A stretch of DNA of 64,000 nt, taken from the NCBI RefSeq assembly GCF_009789195.1, contig NZ_WSTC01000015.1:62001-126000 (forward strand). The letters run 5' to 3'. Below the pieces are notes generated by a model. It was not told where the DNA came from and did not search any database. It saw only the letters and a program-made list of their open reading frames with translations. The stretch is from Paenibacillus sp. MMS18-CY102. Its GTDB lineage: Bacteria; Bacillota; Bacilli; Paenibacillales; Paenibacillaceae. Every line of letters begins with the position of its first letter. Within the stretch, counting starts at the first letter, position 1. A program made the translations under genes and the position numbers. Below are positions 41,567 through 50,009 of the stretch, piece by piece.

Positions 41567-43090
41567 CTATTGGCGGGTAGCCAGCAATTCGGCCAATGTC
41601 CGAACCATGACGCCCGTCGCGCCTTTGGACTCCCAGCCGCGGGCTGCCTTCAGCCACGAGGTGCCTGCGATGTCCAGATGCACCCATGGGCGATCCTCGA
41701 CGAATGCGCCGATGAACAGGCCGCCTGTAATCGTGCCGCCGTAACGGCCGCCACTGTTTTTCAAATCCGCTGCATCGCTCTCGATCTGCTTGCGATATTC
41801 CGGATAGGAAGGGAACGGCCAGATTCGTTCGCCCGACGAACGGCCCGCCCGGATAACTTCCTGCAAGAGCGCCTCGTTGTTCGTTACTGCGCCTGTTGCA
41901 ACATTGCCTAACGCAACCTCAACCGCTCCCGTTAACGTCGCGACGTCGACCAGATGTGTCGCACCGCGCCGAATCGCCGTCGTCATTGCATCCGCGAGCA
42001 CCAGCCTGCCCTCTGCATCTGTGTTAACGACTTCTACGGTCAGCCCGCTCATCGTCACTAGAACGTCGCCCGGCTTCATGGACCTGTCTGAAGGCATATT
42101 CTCAGCAGCCGCGATAACTGCGAGCACATTCACACGCGGCTTCAGCTCGCCAATAATTCGCATCGTGCCAAGAACAGCCGCTGCGCCGCCCATATCGCCA
42201 ATCATTTCTTCCATGCCTTCTGCGCGTTTCAAGGAGATGCCGCCTGTGTCGAACGTAATGCCCTTGCCGACGATTCCCCATACATCGCTGCTGTCCTCTG
42301 CCCCTTGATAATGAAGCACAATCATGCGCGGCGGATGAACGCTGCCTTTGCCGACGCCAATGAGGCCGCCCATCCCTTGATCAATTGCTGTAAATTCGTC
42401 AATGATCTCTACATCAAAGCCATAGCGGTGTGCGATCTCCTCCGCATATTCCGCAAGCCCTTCTGGAATAAGCTCATTGCCAGGCATATTGGTCAAATCA
42501 CGAGCGAATATAACGCCGTCTGCGAATAGCTGGCCGCGCTTAATGCCATAGGACCAGCGTGCTGCCGCAGCATCATCCTGCTCAATGCCTTCCTCTGGCA
42601 CGAAACGAACGCCGATTGAATCTGAACCCACTTCATGCTCGCGTTTGCGCTTTGGACGCTCATACCACCCTAGCATGAAGCCTTCTGTCAGCGATTGGGC
42701 GGCCCGCTCCGGATTACAATCTGCTGTACCGTCAATGACATGCTTAGGCAGCAGCACTTGAACCGTCTTCGCCCGCAGCTTGCGGATCGCCTTCGACGCG
42801 CTTGCTGCCGCTTCGCGCAATCCATCCGCCGTCGCTTGCCCTCCGTAGCCCACGAAAACGGCGTAGTCGCCCGTATGCAGCCCTAGCGTTGCGATCGTCT
42901 CCTTCTGGCCACGGTTCCCCTTAAACAAGCCGCGGCCATGCAGCTTCCGAAGCTCATCGTCGATTTTGGCATGCACCCATACCTTATTGCCAGTTGGCTG
43001 ATTGAGCTCCTCACTGCTAATTAATTTAACAACAACATTCACTTGATTGGCATTCGCCGAATCCGCACCGTATGTAAACGTAAAGCCCAT
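41567..43090 (-). CDS. pepA: Leucyl aminopeptidase (M17)
   Basis: The 507-residue enzyme removes N-terminal residues from peptides. The catalytic C-terminal half holds the M17 landmarks: VGKGITFDTGGISLK with the metal-binding Lys and Asp, DMGGAAAVLG, and VNTDAEGRLVLAD with the second metal ligands. The N-terminal domain (1-170) is variable as usual. It is expected to form a cytoplasmic hexamer with two zinc or manganese ions per subunit. The ATG is preceded by AAAGGATG. It has its own terminator. Confidence 0.95.
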   Translation of the reverse strand: MGFTFTYGADSANANQVNVVVKLISSEELNQPTGNKVWVHAKIDDELRKLHGRGLFKGNRGQKETIATLGLHTGDYAVFVGYGGQATADGLREAAASASKAIRKLRAKTVQVLLPKHVIDGTADCNPERAAQSLTEGFMLGWYERPKRKREHEVGSDSIGVRFVPEEGIEQDDAAAARWSYGIKRGQLFADGVIFARDLTNMPGNELIPEGLAEYAEEIAHRYGFDVEIIDEFTAIDQGMGGLIGVGKGSVHPPRMIVLHYQGAEDSSDVWGIVGKGITFDTGGISLKRAEGMEEMIGDMGGAAAVLGTMRIIGELKPRVNVLAVIAAAENMPSDRSMKPGDVLVTMSGLTVEVVNTDAEGRLVLADAMTTAIRRGATHLVDVATLTGAVEVALGNVATGAVTNNEALLQEVIRAGRSSGERIWPFPSYPEYRKQIESDAADLKNSGGRYGGTITGGLFIGAFVEDRPWVHLDIAGTSWLKAARGWESKGATGVMVRTLAELLATRQ

Positions 43091-43119
43091 CGTATCTTCA
43101 TCCTTTCGTACTCAAGCTA

Positions 43120-43156
43120 TAAAAAAAAGAATCGGGGGAATACTATCCCGATTCTA
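43120..43156 (-). terminator. Terminator after the RsbU_N-type histidine kinase gene
   Basis: GAATCGGG (43129-43136) pairs with CCCGATTC (43147-43154), followed on the minus strand by eight or more T residues. Confidence 0.9.
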
Positions 43157-43161
43157 ATGCT

Positions 43162-44535
43162 TTATGAGATCAATGGCAAATGGATCATAAACGAAGTTCC
43201 CTCATCCGGCACGCTATCGACTCGAATCGTACCTCCGTGGTTTCGGATGATTCGATAGCTTACTGACAGCCCTAGCCCAGTCCCCGCTTCCTTCGTCGTG
43301 AAGAATGGATCGAACAGCCTTCCGAGCGTCGTTCTGTCCATCCCTTTGCCATTATCGCGCAGCGTAATTTCGACACCTTCCGGCGTTCGCTGTACGATAA
43401 CATCAATCCGGCCATTTCTGGAACCGTTGATTTCTTCAATGGCGTCCAGCGAGTTTTTCATAATGTTCAATATAACCTGCTTCACCTGCTTCACGTCAAT
43501 CGACACGAGCAGCGTCTCCTCGTATGCCTCTAGCTGGATTAGGCATCCCCGCATGAGCGCCTCGCTCTCCGTCAACAAAATGACTTCCTTAAGAAGCGCA
43601 TTTATTGATACCTCTTGCTTCATCGGCGCAGTTGGCTTCGAGGAATTAAGGAACTCATAAATAATGTCGTTCGCCCGATCGATCTCCGCGACGATAATGC
43701 GCGCATATTCGTCCTTGCCAAGCTGCAACAGATGCGGCCTTAGCAACTGAATAAATCCACGTATCGACGTGAGTGGGTTGCGGATTTCATGGGCGATGGC
43801 GGCAGCGATTTTGCCTAGCATTGCAAGCTTGTCGTTCTGGTATGCCGTTTGCTCAATCTGCTTGTATTCCGACACGTCTTTGATGCTAATTAATATATCG
43901 CCTTCAAGCTGGTCACCGTATGTAACTGTCACAAGGAAATGCCTGCCTGCGTTATCCTGAAACTCAAAATACCGGTTCCGGCGCAAAATCGCTTCCTTGT
44001 ACAGCCGAACAATCATTTTGCGCGTGCTGCGCGTGAGCTTCGGATGGAGCATAAGCCCGCGAATCGTACGGCCGACCAGCGTCTTTCGTGGAATGTCCAG
44101 CATGCGCGCCAGCATCAGGTTCACGAAGGTTAACGTTCCATTGGAATCAAACAAAGCGATGCCAGAATCCATATGCTGCAGCACGTTCTCATACTTGTTT
44201 TTCACCCGCTCTGATGAGCGATGCGACTTAAATAGCATTTCCCTCATTTCTGTAAACTTCTGCTCAGTTGTCTTTTCCGTATCGTTCCTGAATCGATAAG
44301 CGACCATCAGCTCGATCAAAAACATAAACGAGCGATTATAGAGCCGAATGCCTTCCTCGGACTCTACATTAAGGACTAGTGTCTGCATACATTCGTCGTG
44401 TACCGCAATAATCTCCTCGGGATGAACATTGCCAAGCATCTTGCCAAGCTCAGTTGCTTGAAATAGTGAAGCTTCACTCCCGCTGCGAATATATTCGGCA
44501 AGCGCCGGAAAATAGCGCTTTCGAATAGCCTGCAT
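43162..44535 (-). CDS. Histidine kinase with RsbU-N-like and PAS domains
   Basis: The 457-residue protein has no membrane helix. Residues 1-85 (KRYFPALAEYIRSGSEASLF, then GNVHPEEIIAVHDECMQTL and FLIELMVAYRF) match the pattern of the N-terminal domain of B. subtilis RsbU, which binds RsbT. A PAS domain follows (about 115-225, MDSGIALFDSNGTLTFVNLM). The kinase core has the H-box AAIAHEIRNPLTSIRGFIQL with H249, N-box MKNSLDAI, G1 DNGKGMD, and GTGLGLSVSYRI. The H-box type is that of sporulation-kinase-like enzymes. It starts two bases after the RsbT-like gene, behind GGGGAGGAG. No response regulator gene is adjacent. Confidence 0.85.
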   Translation of the reverse strand: MQAIRKRYFPALAEYIRSGSEASLFQATELGKMLGNVHPEEIIAVHDECMQTLVLNVESEEGIRLYNRSFMFLIELMVAYRFRNDTEKTTEQKFTEMREMLFKSHRSSERVKNKYENVLQHMDSGIALFDSNGTLTFVNLMLARMLDIPRKTLVGRTIRGLMLHPKLTRSTRKMIVRLYKEAILRRNRYFEFQDNAGRHFLVTVTYGDQLEGDILISIKDVSEYKQIEQTAYQNDKLAMLGKIAAAIAHEIRNPLTSIRGFIQLLRPHLLQLGKDEYARIIVAEIDRANDIIYEFLNSSKPTAPMKQEVSINALLKEVILLTESEALMRGCLIQLEAYEETLLVSIDVKQVKQVILNIMKNSLDAIEEINGSRNGRIDVIVQRTPEGVEITLRDNGKGMDRTTLGRLFDPFFTTKEAGTGLGLSVSYRIIRNHGGTIRVDSVPDEGTSFMIHLPLIS

Positions 44536-44537
44536 AA

Positions 44538-44942
44538 TTACTCCTCCCCAGCAGCAAGAACGGACGGACCAGCCTGTCTTTCATAACCGTAGGACGGCGG
44601 CAACCATCTGCGAAACGTAATCGTCGTTCCTCTCGTATCGTCATGCTTCACTTCGAGATCATCAACCCACTTGTTCATCCAGTCCGAATCCCATCGTTTG
44701 GCGCCAGTTTCATGGTCGTAGAGCCTGACCTCTATGCCAAGCTCCAGCTTGTTGCGGTTTATGGCTTTAATAACCATATGGCCTTGTGCAGGTGAATCTA
44801 CGAGCTGCATAGCCAATTCTGATATGGTAAAAGCGATTCGCGTCTGATCCACCGTGCCAAAGCCGATCTTCTTCGCAATCTCCCGTCCTTGTTGACGGAC
44901 GCTTACTGCATCAGACGGCGTCTTAATAAGGAACATGTCCAT
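44538..44942 (-). CDS. RsbT-like switch protein lacking ATP-binding motifs
   Basis: The 134-residue protein aligns by eye with RsbT: GREIAKKIGFGTVDQTRIAF and SELAMQLV (residues 19-48), and a final GTTITFRRWL like the GT...KW end of RsbT. Key differences: the N-box SELARN is SELAMQ, the G1 box DxGPG is DHETG, and the glycine-rich ATP lid is missing. It should therefore not bind ATP or act as a kinase. Start ATG 44942 is nine bases after GGAGG; the longer frame is unsupported. It is encoded directly before a kinase with an RsbU-N-like domain and downstream of sigI-rsgI. Confidence 0.78.
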   Translation of the reverse strand: MDMFLIKTPSDAVSVRQQGREIAKKIGFGTVDQTRIAFTISELAMQLVDSPAQGHMVIKAINRNKLELGIEVRLYDHETGAKRWDSDWMNKWVDDLEVKHDDTRGTTITFRRWLPPSYGYERQAGPSVLAAGEE

Positions 44943-45120
44943 CCCCATTCGCCTCCGCTCTCCTCGCCAATTCAAGCCATTCCAGCAGGACACCACCACG
45001 ATAGCCATAAACTTGGTAATCAATATGATGGATGAAATTGTAACCGTTGTCAATCGGAGATCCTGTCGAAAAACAATGGAAGAAATCGTATTTTATAATA
45101 ACTTGTTAGGCATTTGCTTT

Positions 45121-46557
45121 TCAATCTCGCTTGTCTTGGCGATTCTCCTTGCTTTTATCGTTATGATTATTTTTATTATTGCCGTTGTTACGATTGCTAT
45201 TGCTGTCATTGCGGTTGTTGCCTTGATCCTTGTTGTCACTGTCGCCGCGGTCATTATCCTTATCCCTGCTGGAATTCTGGCGATCATTATTGCGGCCGGA
45301 GCTGTTGCTGTGATCGTTATCCCTGCCATAGCCGCGTTGCTGGTTGTCCGGGCGGCCCTCCTCGTTATGATGGGGCCGCTGCGCCTTCGTAGAGCTGTTG
45401 TTCGTGTGATTGGAATCTGAGCGGCCATCATCACGGTTTTGATTTTTTGGATTTGTGTCTTTCCCGTTGCCTTTGGGCTGATCTGTTTTACCGGTAGTTT
45501 TTGGTTGTGCTGGCGCCTGCTTGTTTGTATTAAGGTTCTCCTTTTCCCCTTGTTCCTCCTTCTTGCCGTTATCTGTTTTTGTATCTTTATTGTCCCCATT
45601 GCTGGCAGCATTGGTTTTTTCTTGTTTCAAGAGCGCTTTCAAACGTTGCTTTTCCCACTTCTGGCGAGCTTCTGCATGCAGGAGCCTCTTTTCTTTGCTC
45701 GGCGGTTCATCTCCTTTATTAGTCGGAAGATCGGATTGTTGGCCCGCATTCGCTGGCAGCTCGGGGTGAACGATACGATGAATGCCGCCTACAGGAGCTG
45801 TCCACTCCTTGATCGATTGCGTCTTAAGAGTGTCTAGCTGCACGTCCGGGTTCTCGCTCTTCACTAATAAATAAACCGCCATTTTCCCAGCTGAAACACC
45901 GTTTTTCTCAGCTTCCTCACGAACTTCTTGGGGGGCAGAAAGCACCGTCACGCCGTCATCGTTAGGCATGCCGCCTGCCAATGCTTGCGGCTCGCCAGCG
46001 TGCAGCTTCTCGGTTACCGCCTTATGAATATCCGAATCGAGCTCCGCTTCGAATCGCTCGGGATCCTTTGCTTTGCCATCCAGCATAATGCTTGTAATGA
46101 CGATGTCGCGGCCATCGCTTGAGCCGTTCGTACCCGATTTGGATGCCAAATCGACAATTTCCGCTGCTACCGCTGCAGCGTTTAGCCCTTTATACGCAAC
46201 ATCGATAATGACCTGAGAACCTTGAACGTTTAGGCCCCTCAACTCGCGAACGCGTTCTTTATTATCGATTCCCATCTCAATGCTTGGATTTACATCCAAC
46301 GTTACATAAGCGACGACTGGCGCTGCTTGGGTTCTAGGCACCATGAACATCGGGAACAACAGCAGCAGTGCGACTGCTCCTGCGATCCAAGCGCCGATGG
46401 CGCGCCGTGGACGTTTTCTTCTCCGGATGCCTTCCACCTCATCGCCGATATCGAAACCGGAGCCGGGAGCGCGTGAAATTTTTTGAAACTGCCCATCTTG
46501 TGTCAAAATAATGTAATGCTTCTCGGATATCTCCATTACAATCCCTTTGCTGCTCAC
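45121..46557 (-). CDS. rsgI: Anti-sigma-I factor RsgI with long Asn/Asp-rich tail
   Basis: The 478-residue protein has an N-terminal RsgI domain (about 3-55, MEISEKHYIILTQDGQFQKI) that binds SigI, one membrane helix (IAGAVALLLLFPMFMV, about 58-75), a conserved periplasmic-type domain (about 80-265, YVTLDVNPSIEMGIDNKERV) and a ~190-residue low-complexity tail rich in Asn, Asp, Lys, Gly and Arg. In clostridia the external parts of RsgI sense polysaccharides and are cleaved to release SigI. The GTG start overlaps the sigI stop (GTGA) and follows GGAGG. Confidence 0.93.
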   Translation of the reverse strand: MSSKGIVMEISEKHYIILTQDGQFQKISRAPGSGFDIGDEVEGIRRRKRPRRAIGAWIAGAVALLLLFPMFMVPRTQAAPVVAYVTLDVNPSIEMGIDNKERVRELRGLNVQGSQVIIDVAYKGLNAAAVAAEIVDLASKSGTNGSSDGRDIVITSIMLDGKAKDPERFEAELDSDIHKAVTEKLHAGEPQALAGGMPNDDGVTVLSAPQEVREEAEKNGVSAGKMAVYLLVKSENPDVQLDTLKTQSIKEWTAPVGGIHRIVHPELPANAGQQSDLPTNKGDEPPSKEKRLLHAEARQKWEKQRLKALLKQEKTNAASNGDNKDTKTDNGKKEEQGEKENLNTNKQAPAQPKTTGKTDQPKGNGKDTNPKNQNRDDGRSDSNHTNNSSTKAQRPHHNEEGRPDNQQRGYGRDNDHSNSSGRNNDRQNSSRDKDNDRGDSDNKDQGNNRNDSNSNRNNGNNKNNHNDKSKENRQDKRD

Positions 46558-47408
46558 AGCTTCACCTCCTTCGACGATTGTGCTCGGCCTGCCAAAGAAA
46601 CCTGCGGCGCGTCCGTATGCGTGATATAGGCTCTCAAATAGGGATACTCGCCCATTACCAGCAAGACGAGTGCCATTATGTATTTACGATTGCGTTCAAT
46701 CGTTTTGCGGGAAACGCCCGCTTGCCCGGCTAATTCAGAAACCGGCAGGCGCCCCTTCTCGAGGATCGGGTTATATAAGAGCGGGTCGCTTGCTGCCAAT
46801 TTGCCAATAGCAAACAGCATTCCCCGTGTATCTGCATGTTTAGGCGCTTGGTCAGCCAAGTCGGAGAACGAAATCCCATATTGGCCAAGCAACGCAGCGA
46901 ATGTTTGAATTTCCTGCTTGCGATCCTCCTTGACACGGTCCTGCTCATGCTTATGCATTGCTTGTGCCGTCTCAATCGGATTGCTAGTCAGTTGGTCTTC
47001 GTCCTCGCGGTCAAACGCGCTATAAGGCACGGACTGCCAGTGGCGTTGCTCCTTGCGCACATAATCAATAAGCCGTCGGCGAATAACCGTCTCAGCGAAC
47101 CCAAGAAAGGAACGGCCCGCGGCCTCATTAAAACCATCAATAGCTTCATTGAAAGCAATAAGTGCTACGCTATATTCTTCATTTTGAATTGGATCAATAT
47201 ATCGCTTGCAAAACCGGCTCGTTACTTTGAGGATATAAGGCTCATATTGCGCGATGAACGCCGCTCTTAGCTGTTCGTCACCACGCCTTATCTGTTCGAT
47301 GGTTTCTTCTGGCGACGTGGCTGAACTGTCCGTAGACGGACGATCGCCGCTTATCTTGCTGATGAACCGTTTGAATAGTACAAGCAGCAACCGTTTCACC
47401 TCATCCAT
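46554..47408 (-). CDS. sigI: RNA polymerase sigma factor SigI
   Basis: The ~284-residue protein has the SigI pattern: LRAAFIAQYEPYILKVTSRF, CKRYIDPIQNEEYSVALIAF, then FLGFAETVIRRRLIDYVRKE (region 2) and a C-terminal SigI-specific domain ending with a helix-turn-helix (LPVSELAGQAGVSRKTIERN). SigI responds to heat and envelope or carbohydrate signals and is held by RsgI, encoded by the overlapping next gene. The ATG at 47408 starts MDEVKRLLLVLFKRF; a GTG at 47429 is the alternative. The order sigI-rsgI is standard. Confidence 0.93.
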   Translation of the reverse strand: MDEVKRLLLVLFKRFISKISGDRPSTDSSATSPEETIEQIRRGDEQLRAAFIAQYEPYILKVTSRFCKRYIDPIQNEEYSVALIAFNEAIDGFNEAAGRSFLGFAETVIRRRLIDYVRKEQRHWQSVPYSAFDREDEDQLTSNPIETAQAMHKHEQDRVKEDRKQEIQTFAALLGQYGISFSDLADQAPKHADTRGMLFAIGKLAASDPLLYNPILEKGRLPVSELAGQAGVSRKTIERNRKYIMALVLLVMGEYPYLRAYITHTDAPQVSLAGRAQSSKEVKL

Positions 47409-47456
47409 ATCTTTCGTCTGCCCCCTCACCCTTGAGGGGGTGCAGCGCTCATAGCA

Positions 47457-47485
47457 TAAAAAAAAGCCTCCGCAACCGGAGGCTC
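47457..47485 (-). terminator. Terminator upstream of sigI
   Basis: AGCCTCCG (47465-47472) pairs with CGGAGGCT (47477-47484) and is followed by eight T residues on the minus strand. It ends transcription of the 150-residue protein gene, so sigI needs a promoter in the short stretch after it. Confidence 0.92.
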
Positions 47486-47496
47486 TGAACTTTACC

Positions 47497-47910
47497 TTAG
47501 GACGTCTGCCGTTGGCGTAATTTCGTTCGTCTTGCGCTCAACACGCCTAGTCGCTTCTTCAGGTCATTACTCCACTGCGTATCGTCGATCTGCTTCGCAA
47601 TGGCGAGCAAATCAAGCGCCATGTCGATCTGGCTGATTACTACATCAAGCGGATCCTCATTCTCGTTGTTCACGCAGTTCTCGAACAATAAATTCGTATC
47701 CTTCTCGACATAATCTTGAAAATCAATTTCGGACGCGCCATCGCCATGCGCGAATTCTGCCAGAATTTCGTACTCGTTCTCAATCATATGGTGAACTTCT
47801 ACTGACTGGCATACCGGACAGAACAAGATCGGTACATTATGAATATGAGTCCGGAAATGCTTAAGCGTTCCTTTCGTGCCAATCATGCTGGCTCCACAAC
47901 AGAAACTCAT
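47497..47910 (-). CDS. Hypothetical zinc-finger-like protein
   Basis: The ~137-residue protein begins MSFCCGASMIGTKGTLKHFR and has CPVC near residue 32, so a small CC/CxxC metal site is likely in the first 40 residues. The rest is acidic and helical (DPLDVVISQIDMALDLLAIA). I do not recognise a named family. Start ATG 47910 is favoured because GGGGTGAG lies at usual distance; ATG 47916 is a close alternative. It has its own terminator. Confidence 0.7.
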   Translation of the reverse strand: MSFCCGASMIGTKGTLKHFRTHIHNVPILFCPVCQSVEVHHMIENEYEILAEFAHGDGASEIDFQDYVEKDTNLLFENCVNNENEDPLDVVISQIDMALDLLAIAKQIDDTQWSNDLKKRLGVLSARRTKLRQRQTS

Positions 47911-48074
47911 CGGCATCTCACCCCTTAAAGGTATACGTTCACTGGACATTCATTGGCTTAGCAGTTGTACAGCGATTACCCGATATGCACTTTATTGAAA
48001 CTTACCCCTAACGTATTCGATCCTCACCCACGAAATTCCTGCAAAATACGGGAACCAATAATAGACAGGTTATA

Positions 48075-48105
48075 AAAAAGCCCGCACACAAGGCGCGGGC
48101 TTTTA
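48075..48105 (-). terminator. Terminator after the peroxiredoxin gene
   Basis: AAAAAGCCCGC (48075-48085) pairs with GCGGGCTTTT (48095-48104). T-rich DNA follows on the minus strand. Confidence 0.9.
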
Positions 48106-48124
48106 TTCGTGGCATAAGCCGATA

Positions 48125-48673
48125 TTATTGTGCTACGAGCGTTTTCTCGCCTGGCTTCCAGTTGATTGGGCATAGGCCACCGGATTGCAGAGCTTGCAGA
48201 ACGCGAAGCGTTTCTTCTACGCTGCGGCCTACATTGTTGTGGTTAACCACTTGGTATACGAGCTCGCCTTCTGGGTTGATGATGAACAGGCCGCGCAATG
48301 CGATGCCTTCTTCTTCGATCAGTACGCCATAATCGCGTGCTGCGCTCTTCGTGATGTCAGCAGCCAGTGGGAAGTTCAGCTTGCCCAGGCCGTTGTCGTT
48401 TTTGTCCGTACGAATCCAAGCGCGGTGGCTATGGATACTGTCCGTGCTAACGCCGAGCACTTCTGTGTTCAGGTCTTTGAATTGTGCGTATGCATCGCTA
48501 AGTGCTGTAATTTCCGTTGGGCATACGAACGTGAAATCAAGCGGATAGAAGAAGAATACGAGCCATTTGCCTTTGTAATCAGACAGGGATGCTTTACCGA
48601 ATTGCTCTCCATCACCGGATACTGTTTCCAACGTGAAATCTGGTGCCAAACGACCTACCAAACGATCTGCCAT
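48125..48673 (-). CDS. 2-Cys peroxiredoxin (YkuU-like)
   Basis: The 182-residue protein is a typical 2-Cys peroxiredoxin that reduces peroxides. The peroxidatic Cys C51 lies in DFTFVCPTEITAL, and the resolving Cys in GGLCPINWKPG (about residue 168). The sequence style (AADITKSAARDYGVL, GLFIINPEGELVYQVVNHN) matches B. subtilis YkuU. The ATG follows AAGGAGG. No ahpF is adjacent, so electrons likely come from thioredoxin. A PerR-type box lies upstream. Confidence 0.93.
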   Translation of the reverse strand: MADRLVGRLAPDFTLETVSGDGEQFGKASLSDYKGKWLVFFFYPLDFTFVCPTEITALSDAYAQFKDLNTEVLGVSTDSIHSHRAWIRTDKNDNGLGKLNFPLAADITKSAARDYGVLIEEEGIALRGLFIINPEGELVYQVVNHNNVGRSVEETLRVLQALQSGGLCPINWKPGEKTLVAQ

Positions 48674-48742
48674 AATAAAAGAACCTCCTTGACGCCAGTG
48701 GCGTAATTTGAGTGAATGTCTATTGACTTGCTTCCTAGATGA

Positions 48743-48771
48743 ATGGTACCACCAGAATGGAATGAAGTCAA
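48743..48771 (-). promoter_or_regulatory. Promoter of the peroxiredoxin gene
   Basis: TTGACT (48771-48766) and TACCAT (48748-48743) with 17-base spacing fit a sigma-A promoter. Confidence 0.55.
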
Positions 48772-48790
48772 TATTGTATTCGTTATTTAT

Positions 48791-48805
48791 TAATAATTAT
48801 TATAA
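48791..48805. promoter_or_regulatory. PerR/Fur-type box upstream of the peroxiredoxin gene
   Basis: TAATAATTATTATAA differs at one position from the PerR consensus TTATAATNATTATAA. It lies about 20 bases upstream of the -35 and next to the leuB stop. The surrounding DNA is very AT-rich, so chance similarity is possible. Confidence 0.5.
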
Positions 48806-48812
48806 TTAAATA

Positions 48813-49892
48813 TTAGTTGCCCATCGCTGCAACGATCAGGTCACCCATCGCTGCCGTGCCGATCGCTTTGCTCTTATCGACTGCGATGTCACCTGTACGG
48901 TGGCCCGCATCGAGAACCGATTTAACCGCATCTTCAATGCGTTGTGCTGCTTCATGGTAACCGAACGTCAGGCGGAACATGAGCGCTACAGACAGGATCG
49001 TAGCGATTGGGTTCGAGATGCCTTGTCCAGCGATGTCAGGCGCCGAGCCGTGTACTGGCTCGTACAGGCCGAAGCTGCCTTCGCCCAGCGATGCAGAGGA
49101 GAGCATGCCGATCGAGCCCGTCAGCATTGCTGCTTCGTCGCTCAGGATATCGCCGAACATGTTCTCTGTTACGATAACGTCGAAGCTCGACGGACGGCGG
49201 AGCAATTGCATTGCGCAGTTGTCTACGAGTACATGCTCAAGCTCTACGTCTGGATATTCTGGCGCGATCCGGTTTACAACTTCACGCCACAGGCGGGACG
49301 TTTCAAGTACGTTTGCTTTATCAACCGACGCCAGCTTTTTGCGGCGTGTTTGTGCGATTTCGAACGCTTGGCGAACGATACGCTCAACTTCTTGTACGTT
49401 ATATGCGCAAGTATCGACTGCTTCTTCGCCATTCGCAGTTTCACGACGGAATTTCTCGCCGAAATAAATGCCGCCCGTCAGCTCGCGCACAACGATTAGG
49501 TCCGTGCCTTCAAGCACTTCTGGTTTCAGCGTCGAAGCTTCCTTCAAGCAATCGAATACGTTCGCAGGGCGGATGTTCGAGAACAAGCCAAGCGCTTTAC
49601 GAATGCCGAGCAGGCCTGTTTCTGGACGAAGCTCTTTTGAATTGTTATCCCATTTAGGGCCGCCAACTGCTCCGAGCAATACAGCGTCCGCTTTTTGGCA
49701 AATTTCAAGCGTTTCTTGCGGAAGCGGCGTACCTTTCTCGTCGATTGCGATACCGCCGAACAGGCCGTGCTCCGTCTCGAATTGGTAGCCGAACAGCTCT
49801 TCCGTTTTTTTGAGCACTTTAAGCGCTTCCCCGACTACCTCTGGTCCAATGCCGTCGCCGCCGAGAACTGCGATTTTTTTTACGTCTGCCAT
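48813..49892 (-). CDS. leuB: 3-isopropylmalate dehydrogenase
   Basis: The 359-residue enzyme oxidises and decarboxylates 3-isopropylmalate in leucine synthesis. It begins [20 protein letters not shown], has [13 protein letters not shown] with the substrate-binding Arg/Tyr, [20 protein letters not shown] with the metal-binding aspartates, and [13 protein letters not shown] binding NAD. ATG 49892 gives the family's normal N terminus, though the AGAGGAG site is somewhat distant (about 16 bases). It is the only leu gene after leuA in this direction; leuC and leuD are not in the window. Four unrelated genes lie between leuA and leuB. Confidence 0.96.
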   Translation of the reverse strand: MADVKKIAVLGGDGIGPEVVGEALKVLKKTEELFGYQFETEHGLFGGIAIDEKGTPLPQETLEICQKADAVLLGAVGGPKWDNNSKELRPETGLLGIRKALGLFSNIRPANVFDCLKEASTLKPEVLEGTDLIVVRELTGGIYFGEKFRRETANGEEAVDTCAYNVQEVERIVRQAFEIAQTRRKKLASVDKANVLETSRLWREVVNRIAPEYPDVELEHVLVDNCAMQLLRRPSSFDVIVTENMFGDILSDEAAMLTGSIGMLSSASLGEGSFGLYEPVHGSAPDIAGQGISNPIATILSVALMFRLTFGYHEAAQRIEDAVKSVLDAGHRTGDIAVDKSKAIGTAAMGDLIVAAMGN

Positions 49893-49947
49893 AATAGTAA
49901 TTGACACTCCTCTTCTATACACACAATAAATTCTCAATCTATTATCA

Positions 49948-49976
49948 GTTGTACCACAAATGGCCGTTGAAGACAA
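49948..49976 (-). promoter_or_regulatory. Possible leuB promoter
   Basis: TTGTCT (49976-49971) and TACAAC (49953-49948) are 17 bases apart, about 55 bases upstream of leuB. Confidence 0.45.
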
Positions 49977-50009
49977 AGATATAAATGCTATCGGAATTAT
50001 AGTTTATGC

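Noticed and set aside
45093-45611. Minus-strand Thr/Ile/Ala-rich frame overlapping the rsgI tail
   Set aside because: It is another frame of the Asn/Asp-rich repeat DNA of rsgI; SigI-RsgI coupling fixes the real frame.
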